16,188 bases of DNA from Oscillospiraceae bacterium (GCA_017455225.1 JAFTBL010000040.1:1-16188), one strand, 5' to 3'. Shown: positions 1 to 6,696, counted from the first letter of the stretch. Numbers and translations are program-made. Notes: a model not told the origin generated them from the sequence alone.

Positions 1-677
1 ATCTGGCCCACGGAGACGGTTTTCATCTCGGCGGTGGACTTCTCCGTGATGTTGACGCAGGTCAGCACGGTGAAGAGGATGAACAGCACTGCCACGATCA
101 GCGCAAAATACTTGAAGCCCACAATCTCGATGCCGATGGCGCCCTGACCGCCGAACATGCTGCCCAGCATGGGCACGGCGATCATGGTGACGATGGTGAT
201 GATGGCGCTGCCCACACCGGCGCTGGTACGGGCCAGCGTGGTCAGGTTCTCACGGTCCTTGCCGCCCTCGGTGAAGGCGGGGATCATGGACCAGTAGGGG
301 ATGTCCATCATGGTGTAGGTCACGCCCCAGAGGATGTAGGACACAGCAGCATAGGCCACCAGCCCGGCGCCGTCCAGCGCCGGCGGCGCGGCAAACATGA
401 GATACAGCACCACCGCGTTGGTCAGCGTGCCGATCAGCAGCCACGGGCGGAACTTGCCCCAGCGGGTCTTGGTCTTGGCCACCACCATACCCATGATGGG
501 GTCGTTGAACGCGTCAAACACGCGGGCCGCCATAAGGATCACACCCATGGCAATGGCGCTGACGCCCAGCAGATCCTGGAAATAGTACAGGACGTAGCTG
601 GCGGAGAGCATGTAGACCATGTCCTTGCCTACCGCTCCCAGTGCGTAGGAAAATTTTGCCTTTCCGGACAGTTTCAT
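1..677 (-). CDS. GPH-family sugar:cation symporter, partial (N-terminal 225 residues)
   Basis: The frame is open from the ATG at 675-677 to the window edge, so the C-terminal half is missing. It encodes an integral membrane protein of the glycoside-pentoside-hexuronide:cation symporter family (MelB, GusB and XynP relatives), which brings a glycoside into the cell with Na+ or H+. The visible part carries the family signature: Lys18-Asp19 in the first helix, the D55-x3-D59-P motif (FDAFNDPIMG) that binds the coupling cation in MelB, and the following RWGKFRPW loop at about residues 72-79. Several hydrophobic helices follow. A Shine-Dalgarno GGAGAGAGG lies just upstream of the ATG. It is the last visible gene of the TetR-GH2-GT-B operon, 15 bases after the previous stop codon. 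Its substrate is unknown; the GH2 neighbour suggests a beta-linked glycoside. Confidence 0.93.
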   Translation of the reverse strand, partial: MKLSGKAKFSYALGAVGKDMVYMLSASYVLYYFQDLLGVSAIAMGVILMAARVFDAFNDPIMGMVVAKTKTRWGKFRPWLLIGTLTNAVVLYLMFAAPPALDGAGLVAYAAVSYILWGVTYTMMDIPYWSMIPAFTEGGKDRENLTTLARTSAGVGSAIITIVTMIAVPMLGSMFGGQGAIGIEIVGFKYFALIVAVLFILFTVLTCVNITEKSTAEMKTVSVGQ

Positions 678-692
678 TGTTTTCCTCTCTCC

Positions 693-2162
693 TTACTCCT
701 TGTTTTTCAATGCCATGGCGGTCTTGACCACCTGATAGGCGCCGTCATAGATGCCCATGGCCTTGTTACGAAGAATATTGCCGCACATATCCCGCAGCGT
801 CACGCCGTCCGTCATGAAAAGATCCAGCATCTGCAGGGTGTGGGGGATGTCGCGGCACTCCAGCGTGCCGTCGCCGATCTCGGCGGAGTGGATGGCGCCC
901 CACTGCTCGTGGCCGCCGATGCGGCGGATGAACAGCTTGGGCCCAGGGTAAAATGCCAGCTCGCTGGGCTTGGTGATCAGCACGTCACAGCTGCGCATCA
1001 GCAGGTTGGTGGCGTACACCGCTTCGAAGATGTTGCTGTGGTAAAAGGCGTGGACGCCGGTGACGTCGCCGGTGAGCGCAGCGGCGGCAAAGGCCTGTGT
1101 GCCCTCCCAATCGTCAAAGTGGGTGGTAGACAGGGCGGCAAGGCCGGTGATCTCCCGGGCCAGATCCTCCCACACGGCGCGATAGTCGCCCACGTTGACG
1201 TACAGCGCCGCCTTGCCGGACTCGATCAGCGGCAGCAGATGGCGGATGATGGCAGCAAAGATCTCCTTCTGCGCGCCGGCGCCGCCGATGGTCAGCAAGA
1301 AGCGCATGGGCTTGCCCTGCTCCTTGCGGGCAAGACGGGCGGCGCAGTCCGCCTCCAGCTCCTGCACCAGCTCGTGGTCGATGTAATGCCCCACGTACAG
1401 AAGGCTGTCCTCCGGCATGGGGCGCAGCACCTCGCTGCCACGCATGCCGTTGAGGATGCGGTAGCCCTGATAGGCATAATGGGTCTGCACGGTGTGAACG
1501 GCGCCCTCAGCCAGATGGAGCGCCATAGGCCAGTTGTCGGGAATGGCATTGACCACGTGCTTCATGCCCGCGTGAAGCGCCGCCTGCGCCGGCCACACGT
1601 GGGTGCCCACCACGGGGATCTCCTTGGGCACGCTGTGGAACACGGGCGCCATCAACTCGGCATTCTTCTGGTCGGAGCTGTTGTAGCTCAGCTTGCGGAA
1701 GCCCTCGTAGTTCATGGGCTCCCACACCAGCTTGTTGAACAGCTTGCTCTTCTGGGAGATCCGGGAGCCCAGCGAGTAAAGGTCGTTCTGGGCACCGATC
1801 ACCTTGGTGCAGGTGGTGTCCTTGTAGGAGTTCAGATCCATCCAATAGGGCTGATAACCCAGCGCGCGAGCCGCCGAGGCCATGGCCATGGAGATGCGGT
1901 AATGGCCGAAACCCATGCGGATGTTACCCACGATGAGGCCCTTCTCCACGTCAAAGGGCAGGCCCTCCGCCCCCTCATTCACCCGGATATCCTGCACACC
2001 CAGCAGCGTGCCGATATGCTCGTTCTCCCTCACGGCAGCGGTGTAGGCCGCGCCGGAATCGTCGCCGAATTTCCGGGCGTACTTGGCCTTGGAGCTCAAC
2101 GCCTTGCGGTAATCCCCAGCAGCGATCTCGTTGCCGAAGATCACCTTTGCTCTGTCATTCAT
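693..2162 (-). CDS. GT-B-like protein of unknown function in a glycoside operon
   Basis: This 489-residue protein is not one I can name. Two features suggest a GT-B (MurG / monogalactosyldiacylglycerol-synthase-like) architecture. The first is a glycine-rich GFGHYRISMAMASAARALGY element at residues 84-103, like the N-terminal GxGH loop of those enzymes. The second is a C-terminal half with TIGGAGAQ (291-298) followed by DVLITKPSELAFYPGP (393-408) and GGHE (416-419), which resembles the donor-nucleotide binding region of GT28 enzymes. No signal peptide or membrane segment is seen, so it is probably cytoplasmic. Its ATG overlaps the GH2 stop codon (ATGA, 2159-2162), implying translational coupling. 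It could be a glycosyltransferase, a phosphorylase-like enzyme acting on the imported sugar, or a non-catalytic sugar-binding homologue. The fold is inferred from motifs only. Confidence 0.85.
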   Translation of the reverse strand: MNDRAKVIFGNEIAAGDYRKALSSKAKYARKFGDDSGAAYTAAVRENEHIGTLLGVQDIRVNEGAEGLPFDVEKGLIVGNIRMGFGHYRISMAMASAARALGYQPYWMDLNSYKDTTCTKVIGAQNDLYSLGSRISQKSKLFNKLVWEPMNYEGFRKLSYNSSDQKNAELMAPVFHSVPKEIPVVGTHVWPAQAALHAGMKHVVNAIPDNWPMALHLAEGAVHTVQTHYAYQGYRILNGMRGSEVLRPMPEDSLLYVGHYIDHELVQELEADCAARLARKEQGKPMRFLLTIGGAGAQKEIFAAIIRHLLPLIESGKAALYVNVGDYRAVWEDLAREITGLAALSTTHFDDWEGTQAFAAAALTGDVTGVHAFYHSNIFEAVYATNLLMRSCDVLITKPSELAFYPGPKLFIRRIGGHEQWGAIHSAEIGDGTLECRDIPHTLQMLDLFMTDGVTLRDMCGNILRNKAMGIYDGAYQVVKTAMALKNKE

Positions 2163-4549
2163 CCCTTTTCCTCCTCCGTTTTGGTAACAGTGAATTCGAT
2201 CCGCACCGGCGGGGCGTGGCCGCAGCGCAGCGTCAGTGCCGCCGGGCCGGATTCGCCGGTGGTTTTCACATAGGTGCCGCCAATACCGCCCCGCAGCTGC
2301 GCCGTGGCCGGGCCGATCAGCTCAATGGGGCCCTCCGTTTCCAGCGCCACCGCTTCGTTGAAGAAGGGCAGCCGCTCCCCGCCGCCGTCGCAGGCAGTCA
2401 GCCGCAGCGACGCCACGTCGTAGGTGCGTCCGTCCCGCAGTTCGGTGTGATCCGCCTGCACCCGCAGCGACACGCAGGACACCGGCGCCTTCTCCACTGT
2501 TTTGACCACCTTGCCGTCCTTCACCGCCTCGAAGCGGAACGAAGGCGCCATCCCGCCCCAGTTGCCGATATACTTGCCGTAAAGCCGGTAGGCGTCCTGA
2601 AACGTCATGCGGTAAAGCAGCATGGCCTTGGCAGCCTTCAGCTTGATGGAAAGGGGCAGCGTGTCAAAGCCGTACACGGCGCTGTAATTGAGGATCTCCT
2701 TTACCAGCTCCGCTTGGCGGTGGGGCATCTTCTCCTCCCGCTCCAGCCGCCGGCCGATGAAGTCCGTGACCAGAATGGGGCCCCGGCGCAGGTGTCCGTA
2801 GGGGCTGTCGGCATGGGTGTATTCATGCAGCAGCTCGCCGTCCCGGTACATCCGCACGCTGTCGGCGTTGGTCAGAAGAAAGATCTTGCCCCGGTTGCTG
2901 GCGGGATGCTCCCCGATGTCCATGGTAGAGCTGACCTCCAGCACCGGCTCGCCGTCGCGCTCCGCCGCGTATACGGCGGCGGCGGGCTTGGGGTTGCGGA
3001 ACATATCCAGCACGCCGTGGTAGCAGATGCGGTCACCGCTGCCGAACTGACGGTGTGTATTGTAATCCGCCATGCACCAGCCGAAGCTGCCGGCCACGTC
3101 CTCCTCCCCCGCCACCGCGTCCAGCACGGCGGCGTGGCGCAGAATGTGGGACAGGTGATGCTCCTCGCTGTCATAGGCCTTGGTGGGAAACATGTGCCCG
3201 TTGTACTCGCTGACGAGGTATGCCTTGGACATGTCGGAGGTGACGTCCTTTTTCCTCTCGCAGCCCCGGTTGTTCCCGGCGTGAACGAAGTCGTTGTAGG
3301 TATACACGTCCTCCAGAAGGCTGCCTTTTTTATAGCACCGCACGCCGCCGGTGGGGCGGGTGGGATCCAGCGTGTGAGATACCTCATTGGTGCGGGCATA
3401 GAGTGCGTCGTCGTCCACCGATTCGTTGATCCGCACGCCCCAGAGGATCACGGAGGGGTGGTTGCGGTACTGGCACACCATCTCCCGGGTGTTCTCCACC
3501 GCCTGCTCCTTCCACCCCTCGCCGCCGATGTGCTGCCAGCCGGGGATCTCGGTGAACACCAGCAGACCCAGCTCGTCACACCGGTCGATGAAGTCGTGGG
3601 ACTGGGGATAGTGGGACGTGCGCACGGCGTTGAGTCCCAGCTCGTTTTTCAGGATGTCTGCGTCCAGCCGCTGCATGGAGGCGGGCATGGCGTAGCCCAC
3701 GTAGGGGTAGCTCTGGTGGCGGTTGAGGCCCCGCAGTTTGGTTTTGACGCCGTTCAAATAAAACCCGTCGGCGGCAAAGCGGATGTCCCGGAAGCCGATG
3801 CGGTCGGTGCGGCGATCCAGCACCTCCTCGCCCCGCAGCAGCTCCGTGGTCAGCTCATAGAGCGCGGGCCGCTCCGTGTCCCACAGCACCGGCGACGGCA
3901 CCGGCAGCGTCAGCTCCGTCATCGCGCCGCCGCAGTGCGCCGCGGCTGTCAGTTCCTCGCCCTCCCGGCGTAGCGTCTGGCGCAGGGTCAAGCCTTCGCC
4001 CTCCACACAGCGCACCTGCGAGAGCACCCGCCCCGCCGTCGGCTGCAGCGCAGTGAGCTGCGGCATGGCGAACACGTCCTCAATGTACGAACGCTCCTTC
4101 ACGTCCAGCCACACCTCGCGGTAGAGCCCGCCGTAGGTCATATAATCGATCACAAAGCCGAAGGGCGGCTGATCCAGCGTTTCCCGGCTGTCCACCTGAA
4201 TGGACACCACGTGTTCGCCGGGGGCCAGAGACAACTCCGCGGTAAAGGCGGTGTAGCCGCAGGCATGCTCGGCGCACAGCACGCCGTCGGCGTATACCTG
4301 CGCCCGGTGACCCGCCGCGCCCACCGTCAGCAAAAGGCGCTTGTCCGCCCATTCCTGCGGCACCGTCACGCGCCGGCGGTAGGCACAGACCATCTGATAG
4401 ATCGACTCGTCAAAATAATCATAGGGCGTTTCGGCGCAGGTATGGGGCAGGCGCACCATCTGCTCTGCCGTTCCCTCGCCCCGGAGGAAGGCGTCGTCGG
4501 CGCGGGAGGTGAATTCCCAGCCGCTGTTCCAATAGATCCGCTTCGTCAT
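2159..4549 (-). CDS. GH2-family glycoside hydrolase (beta-galactosidase/beta-glucuronidase superfamily)
   Basis: This 796-residue retaining beta-glycosidase has the GH2 order: an N-terminal jelly-roll sugar-binding domain (about 1-150), an immunoglobulin-like sandwich (about 155-255), a TIM barrel (about 260-530) and a C-terminal region with beta-sandwich character. Visible catalytic residues are Asn375-Glu376 in ILWGVRINES (acid/base) and Glu448 in LVSEYNG (nucleophile). The RTSHYPQS segment (310-317) is also typical of GH2 barrels. There is no signal peptide, so it probably acts in the cytoplasm on a glycoside brought in by the GPH symporter. The Asn-x-Lys motif that marks beta-glucuronidases seems absent where expected (SGDRICYHGV, 504-513), so a beta-galactosidase or other specificity is more likely. 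Its ATG overlaps the TetR stop, and its own stop overlaps the next start. Exact substrate is unknown. Confidence 0.95.
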   Translation of the reverse strand: MTKRIYWNSGWEFTSRADDAFLRGEGTAEQMVRLPHTCAETPYDYFDESIYQMVCAYRRRVTVPQEWADKRLLLTVGAAGHRAQVYADGVLCAEHACGYTAFTAELSLAPGEHVVSIQVDSRETLDQPPFGFVIDYMTYGGLYREVWLDVKERSYIEDVFAMPQLTALQPTAGRVLSQVRCVEGEGLTLRQTLRREGEELTAAAHCGGAMTELTLPVPSPVLWDTERPALYELTTELLRGEEVLDRRTDRIGFRDIRFAADGFYLNGVKTKLRGLNRHQSYPYVGYAMPASMQRLDADILKNELGLNAVRTSHYPQSHDFIDRCDELGLLVFTEIPGWQHIGGEGWKEQAVENTREMVCQYRNHPSVILWGVRINESVDDDALYARTNEVSHTLDPTRPTGGVRCYKKGSLLEDVYTYNDFVHAGNNRGCERKKDVTSDMSKAYLVSEYNGHMFPTKAYDSEEHHLSHILRHAAVLDAVAGEEDVAGSFGWCMADYNTHRQFGSGDRICYHGVLDMFRNPKPAAAVYAAERDGEPVLEVSSTMDIGEHPASNRGKIFLLTNADSVRMYRDGELLHEYTHADSPYGHLRRGPILVTDFIGRRLEREEKMPHRQAELVKEILNYSAVYGFDTLPLSIKLKAAKAMLLYRMTFQDAYRLYGKYIGNWGGMAPSFRFEAVKDGKVVKTVEKAPVSCVSLRVQADHTELRDGRTYDVASLRLTACDGGGERLPFFNEAVALETEGPIELIGPATAQLRGGIGGTYVKTTGESGPAALTLRCGHAPPVRIEFTVTKTEEEKG

Positions 4550-5148
4550 GTCCGCTCTCCTTCCGGATGCAGTAATATCCCCTCCAGCAGAATGTCCACC
4601 ACCTGCTCCAGTCCCTGGCGGTAGGTCAACCCGCTGCGCACCAGCACGTCCTGCTGAAAAAACTGCTCCAGCGTGGCCTCCATCATGGTTTTGAACAGCG
4701 GGATGGGCACCGGCCGCAGCGTGCCGTCGGCCATGCCCCGCTCCAGCAGGGTCACGGTGCTCTCCCAGCCGCCCTCCAGCCGCTGCGCCACGTGGTCGTA
4801 CACCGCCGGATAGCGCTGCCGCAGTACGTGGAGCTTGTGCAGGTCGATGCCCTCGTACTTCTCCGTCAGCAGACTCAGCACCTGCCGCAGCTTCTGCACC
4901 TCGTCCAGATCCGCGTCCCGGATCAGCCGGTCCTTGCCCTCCCGGATGAAGTCGAAGCAGTGATCCACCATGGCGTGCAGCAGCGTTTCTTTGTCGGGGA
5001 ACACGGCGTAAATGGTTTTTTTGCTCATGCCCAGCCGCCGCGCCAGCTCGTCCATGGTGAACTTCAGACCCCGGTCATTGAAAAGGGGCAGCACCGCCTC
5101 CAGGATCCGGCGGCGGGTCTCTTCTGCATTTGTGCCGGTTTTTGACAT
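4546..5148 (-). CDS. TetR/AcrR-family transcriptional regulator of the GH2 operon
   Basis: This 200-residue regulator has a TetR N-terminal DNA-binding domain (about 8-55). Its helix-turn-helix lies in FTMDELARRLGMSKKTIYAVF, followed by PDKETLL, the hallmark end of that domain. The remaining helical part is the usual variable ligand-binding and dimerisation domain. I chose the ATG at 5146-5148 because a GGGGGAG Shine-Dalgarno precedes it. An in-frame ATG at 5181 lies directly against the predicted -10 box and would probably be upstream of, or at, the transcript start. The gene is first in the operon and overlaps the GH2 start by four bases. It therefore probably represses its own transcription until a sugar or derived ligand binds. 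Function is inferred from family and position. Confidence 0.95.
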   Translation of the reverse strand: MSKTGTNAEETRRRILEAVLPLFNDRGLKFTMDELARRLGMSKKTIYAVFPDKETLLHAMVDHCFDFIREGKDRLIRDADLDEVQKLRQVLSLLTEKYEGIDLHKLHVLRQRYPAVYDHVAQRLEGGWESTVTLLERGMADGTLRPVPIPLFKTMMEATLEQFFQQDVLVRSGLTYRQGLEQVVDILLEGILLHPEGERT

Positions 5149-5181
5149 AAAATGCTCCCCCCTTTCCAATGTTTCATGCAA

Positions 5182-5211
5182 ATTATATCATTATGTCGTC
5201 TGTTCGCACAA
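5182..5211 (-). promoter_or_regulatory. Promoter of the tetR-GH2-GTB-GPH operon
   Basis: On the minus strand a perfect TATAAT -10 (5182-5187) is preceded 18 bases upstream by a weak TTGTGC -35 (5206-5211). The transcript would start near 5175 and reach the tetR ATG after a short leader with a strong Shine-Dalgarno. The poor -35 fits a regulated promoter. No other promoter is needed for the coupled genes downstream. Confidence 0.65.
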
Positions 5212-5239
5212 GAAACGATTTTTACAAAAATAGTTTCCT
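5210..5239. promoter_or_regulatory. Imperfect 30-bp palindrome, candidate TetR operator
   Basis: Read on the minus strand, AGGAAACTATTTTT and AAAAATCGTTTCTT face each other across a central GT, with 12 of 14 positions symmetric. The palindrome abuts the -35 of the tetR promoter and lies between it and the upstream gene's terminator, in a 172-base intergenic region. TetR proteins bind such dyads as dimers. Assignment to this particular TetR is inferred from position. Confidence 0.5.
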
Positions 5240-5259
5240 GTCGTTGTCTATATTGCCGG

Positions 5260-5309
5260 AAAAAAGCACCGCCGCGGCATGGCGTCTGAGTGCCACGCCG
5301 CGGCGGTGC
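5260..5309 (-). terminator. Rho-independent terminator of the XRE/S24 gene
   Basis: An 18-bp GC-rich stem (arms 5266-5283 and 5292-5309, 8-base loop) is followed on the minus strand by six T residues (A-run at 5260-5265). The one non-Watson-Crick position is a G.U pair in minus-strand RNA but an A.C mismatch in plus-strand RNA, confirming direction. It starts only 11 bases after the XRE/S24 stop codon. Confidence 0.92.
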
Positions 5310-5320
5310 CGCGCCATTCA

Positions 5321-6067
5321 TTATTCCGGCAGGGGCAAGCCCCGCATCATCACCCGGCCAAAGCAGGTCAAGCTGCGACCGCTGCCGGAGGTGAACACCA
5401 CATCCATGTCGCTGCGGCGGCGATTGAGGGAAAACAGATACACCACGCCCAGCGCGTCACGGTGGTACTGCTTGCACAGCATGTCACCGTCCACGCAGAA
5501 AATGCCCACGTCGCCGCTGGAGAGCGGATCGTGATTGACGTACACAATGCTGCCGTCGGCGATCCACGGCGCCATGGAGTCGCCCTGGATCCGCACCGCC
5601 AGCTCCGCGCCGGCCGGCACGGCGTCCGTCACGGTCAGCGGCTCGTAATCCTCGCCGAACACCGGCGCGGCAAAGCCTGCCGCCGCGGGAGAAGCGTACA
5701 AAGGGATCACCCGCCGGGCAGGCGCCGGCTGATCCTCCCCCAGCTCCTCCGTCAGCTCCTGCAGCGAATTCACCAGCGAGTGCACCGCCTGCCTCCCTGT
5801 GCGGGGCAGCAAGCGCAGCTTCTGGATCAGCTGCTGCTCCTCGTTGGAGCAGGAAAAGCCGGGAAAGCGAAAGCTGTCGCGGTACAGATAGTTCGGCTCC
5901 ACCTGCAGTGCGTCGAACAGCTGCAGCAGTATATCCTCCTTGGGCGTACTGACGCCCGTTTCGTAGTTGCCCACCGCGCTGCGGGTCACGCCCAGACGAT
6001 CTGCCAGATCCGCCCGGGACAGCCCCAGTTCCTCCCGCCGCCGGCGCAGTTGATCCCCGAAACTCAT
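5321..6067 (-). CDS. XRE-family repressor with S24 (LexA/CI-like) self-cleavage domain
   Basis: This 248-residue protein has an N-terminal XRE helix-turn-helix (about residues 5-60, with LADRLGVTRSAVGNYETG) and a C-terminal S24 peptidase domain (about 120-245). The catalytic pair is visible: Ser164 in QGDSMAPWIADG and Lys199 in DGDMLCKQYHRD. A likely Ala-Gly self-cleavage site lies at A130-G131 (SPAAAGF). Proteins of this build repress promoters and are inactivated by RecA-stimulated self-cleavage after DNA damage, or used as phage-type or stress repressors. It differs from host LexA, which has a winged helix and is shorter. The start at 6065-6067 follows a GGGGGAAG Shine-Dalgarno; a longer frame to 6283 would run through the promoter. 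It has its own strong promoter and terminator, so it is monocistronic. No phage structural or integrase gene is nearby. Confidence 0.93.
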   Translation of the reverse strand: MSFGDQLRRRREELGLSRADLADRLGVTRSAVGNYETGVSTPKEDILLQLFDALQVEPNYLYRDSFRFPGFSCSNEEQQLIQKLRLLPRTGRQAVHSLVNSLQELTEELGEDQPAPARRVIPLYASPAAAGFAAPVFGEDYEPLTVTDAVPAGAELAVRIQGDSMAPWIADGSIVYVNHDPLSSGDVGIFCVDGDMLCKQYHRDALGVVYLFSLNRRRSDMDVVFTSGSGRSLTCFGRVMMRGLPLPE

Positions 6068-6100
6068 GACTCTTCCCCCTATTGATGAGATCTTGATCCT

Positions 6101-6129
6101 ATCATATAACACGTGTCGAATTTTGTCAA
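6101..6129 (-). promoter_or_regulatory. Strong sigma-A-type promoter of the XRE/S24 gene
   Basis: On the minus strand a perfect TTGACA (6124-6129) is separated by exactly 17 bases from TATGAT (6101-6106), giving a leader of about 27 bases. The spacer contains the palindrome ACACGTGT (6110-6117), a possible operator half of the autoregulatory system. Confidence 0.85.
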
Positions 6130-6139
6130 CAAAAAATAT

Positions 6140-6214
6140 CAAGAAACTTGTTAAATTTTCATTGACAAAACATGTATCTTGTGATATCGTAGGCGGTGCA
6201 ACAAGGAGCTTGTT
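6140..6214. promoter_or_regulatory. Pair of CAAG-N3-CTTG dyads, candidate XRE operators
   Basis: Two short palindromes share the same form: CAAGAAACTTG at 6140-6150 and AACAAGGAGCTTGTT at 6200-6214. Their centres are 62 bases apart. The first lies 11 bases upstream of the XRE gene's -35. The second lies just downstream of a possible plus-strand -10. This is the arrangement expected for a repressor controlling its own and a divergent promoter, but binding is inferred only. Confidence 0.42.
6162..6190 (+). promoter_or_regulatory. Possible divergent plus-strand promoter
   Basis: TTGACA (6162-6167) is followed after 17 bases by TATCGT (6185-6190), placing a start near 6197, inside the second CAAG-N3-CTTG dyad. 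The -35 is perfect and the -10 moderate. No convincing plus-strand gene follows, so it would make a non-coding or very short coding transcript. Confidence 0.4.
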
Positions 6215-6457
6215 TATTGCCGCATCTAAAAACATTATTCTTGTTTTAGTCGGAAGATCACGTCGAAAACCCGGCGCCGGCAAAAAAGATACCCGAACCG
6301 CGCATGCGGTTCAAGTATCTTGTCTATGGGATACGAAAAAGATGGATCTGCGTTTTTAACAGATGGATTCGAACTCATGGAATCCTGTATAGAGTTCAGG
6401 CGGTGACTGCTTTCATAATCAAGTCAATCGCATCATCCAACATTCACTACAATCAAT
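6215..6457. other. Gene-free AT-rich stretch with dispersed inverted repeats
   Basis: This stretch belongs to the gap between the XRE/S24 start (6067) and the tRNAs. I see no gene with a credible start and protein-like composition. It contains the orphan minus-strand terminator at 6282-6321, a short dyad GTATC/GATAC (6315-6319 and 6330-6334), a repeated AGATGGAT (6340-6347 and 6361-6368) and a T-arm-like string GTTCGAATCCA read on the minus strand (6364-6374). These might be remnants of an old insertion next to the tRNA genes, but no integrase or clear att pair is present. Confidence 0.4.
6282..6321 (-). terminator. Orphan minus-strand terminator-like hairpin
   Basis: Arms AAGATAC..GAACCGC (6286-6301) and GCGGTTC..GTATCTT (6306-6321) pair around a GCAT loop, with a 2x2 internal bulge. 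On the minus strand the stem runs into TTTTTT (A-run 6282-6287). No gene precedes it on that strand before the tRNA operon, which already has its own terminator at 6577-6604. It may be a second, back-up tRNA terminator, or the end of an unannotated small RNA. Confidence 0.6.
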
Positions 6458-6574
6458 GCTTTGCGGAGCAAAGCTACCGATTCTCTTCTCTTTTATCTCT
6501 TCTCTCCTCACTGGAAAAAGTTGCGGTGGAGAACGAAGAGAAGAGTGAAAAGTGAAAAGAGAAGAGTGAAAAGT
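6458..6574. repeat. Structured purine/pyrimidine-tract repeat element
   Basis: The element begins with a 7-bp hairpin (GCTTTGC, GGA, GCAAAGC; 6458-6474). A pyrimidine tract then contains CTCTTCTCTTTT (6483-6494), which is perfectly complementary to AAAAGAGAAGAG (6555-6566) 60 bases later. A 16-base direct repeat GAGAAGAGTGAAAAGT occurs at 6538-6553 and 6559-6574 with a 21-base period. The composition is unlike the surrounding GC-rich genes and no coding potential is seen. It lies directly 3' of the tRNA operon's terminator. It may be a miniature mobile element or intergenic repeat family. Confidence 0.55.
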
Positions 6575-6576
6575 AC

Positions 6577-6604
6577 AAAAAGAGAAAGCCGCTGACGCGA
6601 CTTT
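6577..6604 (-). terminator. Terminator of the tRNA-Thr/tRNA-Tyr operon
   Basis: An 8-bp stem (6585-6592 with 6597-6604, TGAC loop on the plus strand) contains one G.U pair. On the minus strand it is followed by CTC and five T residues (A-run 6577-6581). It begins 8 bases after the CCA end of tRNA-Tyr, so it is placed to end the tRNA transcript. Confidence 0.7.
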
Positions 6605-6611
6605 TTCTTTC

Positions 6612-6696
6612 TGGTGGGGGATGGTGGATTCGAACCACCGAAGGCATCGCCAGCAGATTTACAGTCTGTCCCCTTTGGCCACTCGGGAAATCCCCC
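6612..6696 (-). tRNA. tRNA-Tyr (anticodon GTA)
   Basis: The 85-nt minus-strand gene folds as a class II tRNA. The acceptor is GGGGGAT paired with ATCCCCC, then the A discriminator and encoded CCA. The anticodon loop is CTGTAAA, anticodon GTA, and the T arm is GGTGG-TTCGAAT-CCACC. A long variable arm (GGC-GAT-GCC) is as expected for bacterial tRNA-Tyr. The top pair of the anticodon stem is an A.C mismatch (ACAGA/TCTGC), a small oddity. It lies 9 bases after tRNA-Thr and is cotranscribed with it. Confidence 0.96.

Noticed and set aside
840..2273. Plus-strand frame of 477 codons opposite the GT-B-like gene
   Set aside because: Antisense shadow; the minus frame has coupled start and stop codons with its neighbours and GT-like motifs.
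2147..3973. Long plus-strand frame of 608 codons opposite the GH2 gene
   Set aside because: A GC-rich antisense shadow, rich in His, Gln, Val and Ala, while the minus-strand GH2 frame has clear catalytic motifs.
5149..5181. N-terminal extension of the TetR gene to an ATG at 5181
   Set aside because: It would begin next to the -10 box; the ATG at 5148 has the Shine-Dalgarno.
5321..6067. XRE/S24 gene as evidence for a resident prophage
   Set aside because: No integrase, replication, capsid or lysis genes are in the window, and such repressors also occur as host genes.
6068..6283. Long N-terminal extension of the XRE/S24 gene
   Set aside because: It passes through the promoter; the HTH starts right after the ATG at 6067, which has a Shine-Dalgarno.
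6304..6555. Plus-strand 83-codon frame in the gene-poor stretch
   Set aside because: No Shine-Dalgarno, no recognisable composition, and it runs through the repeat element and terminator hairpin.
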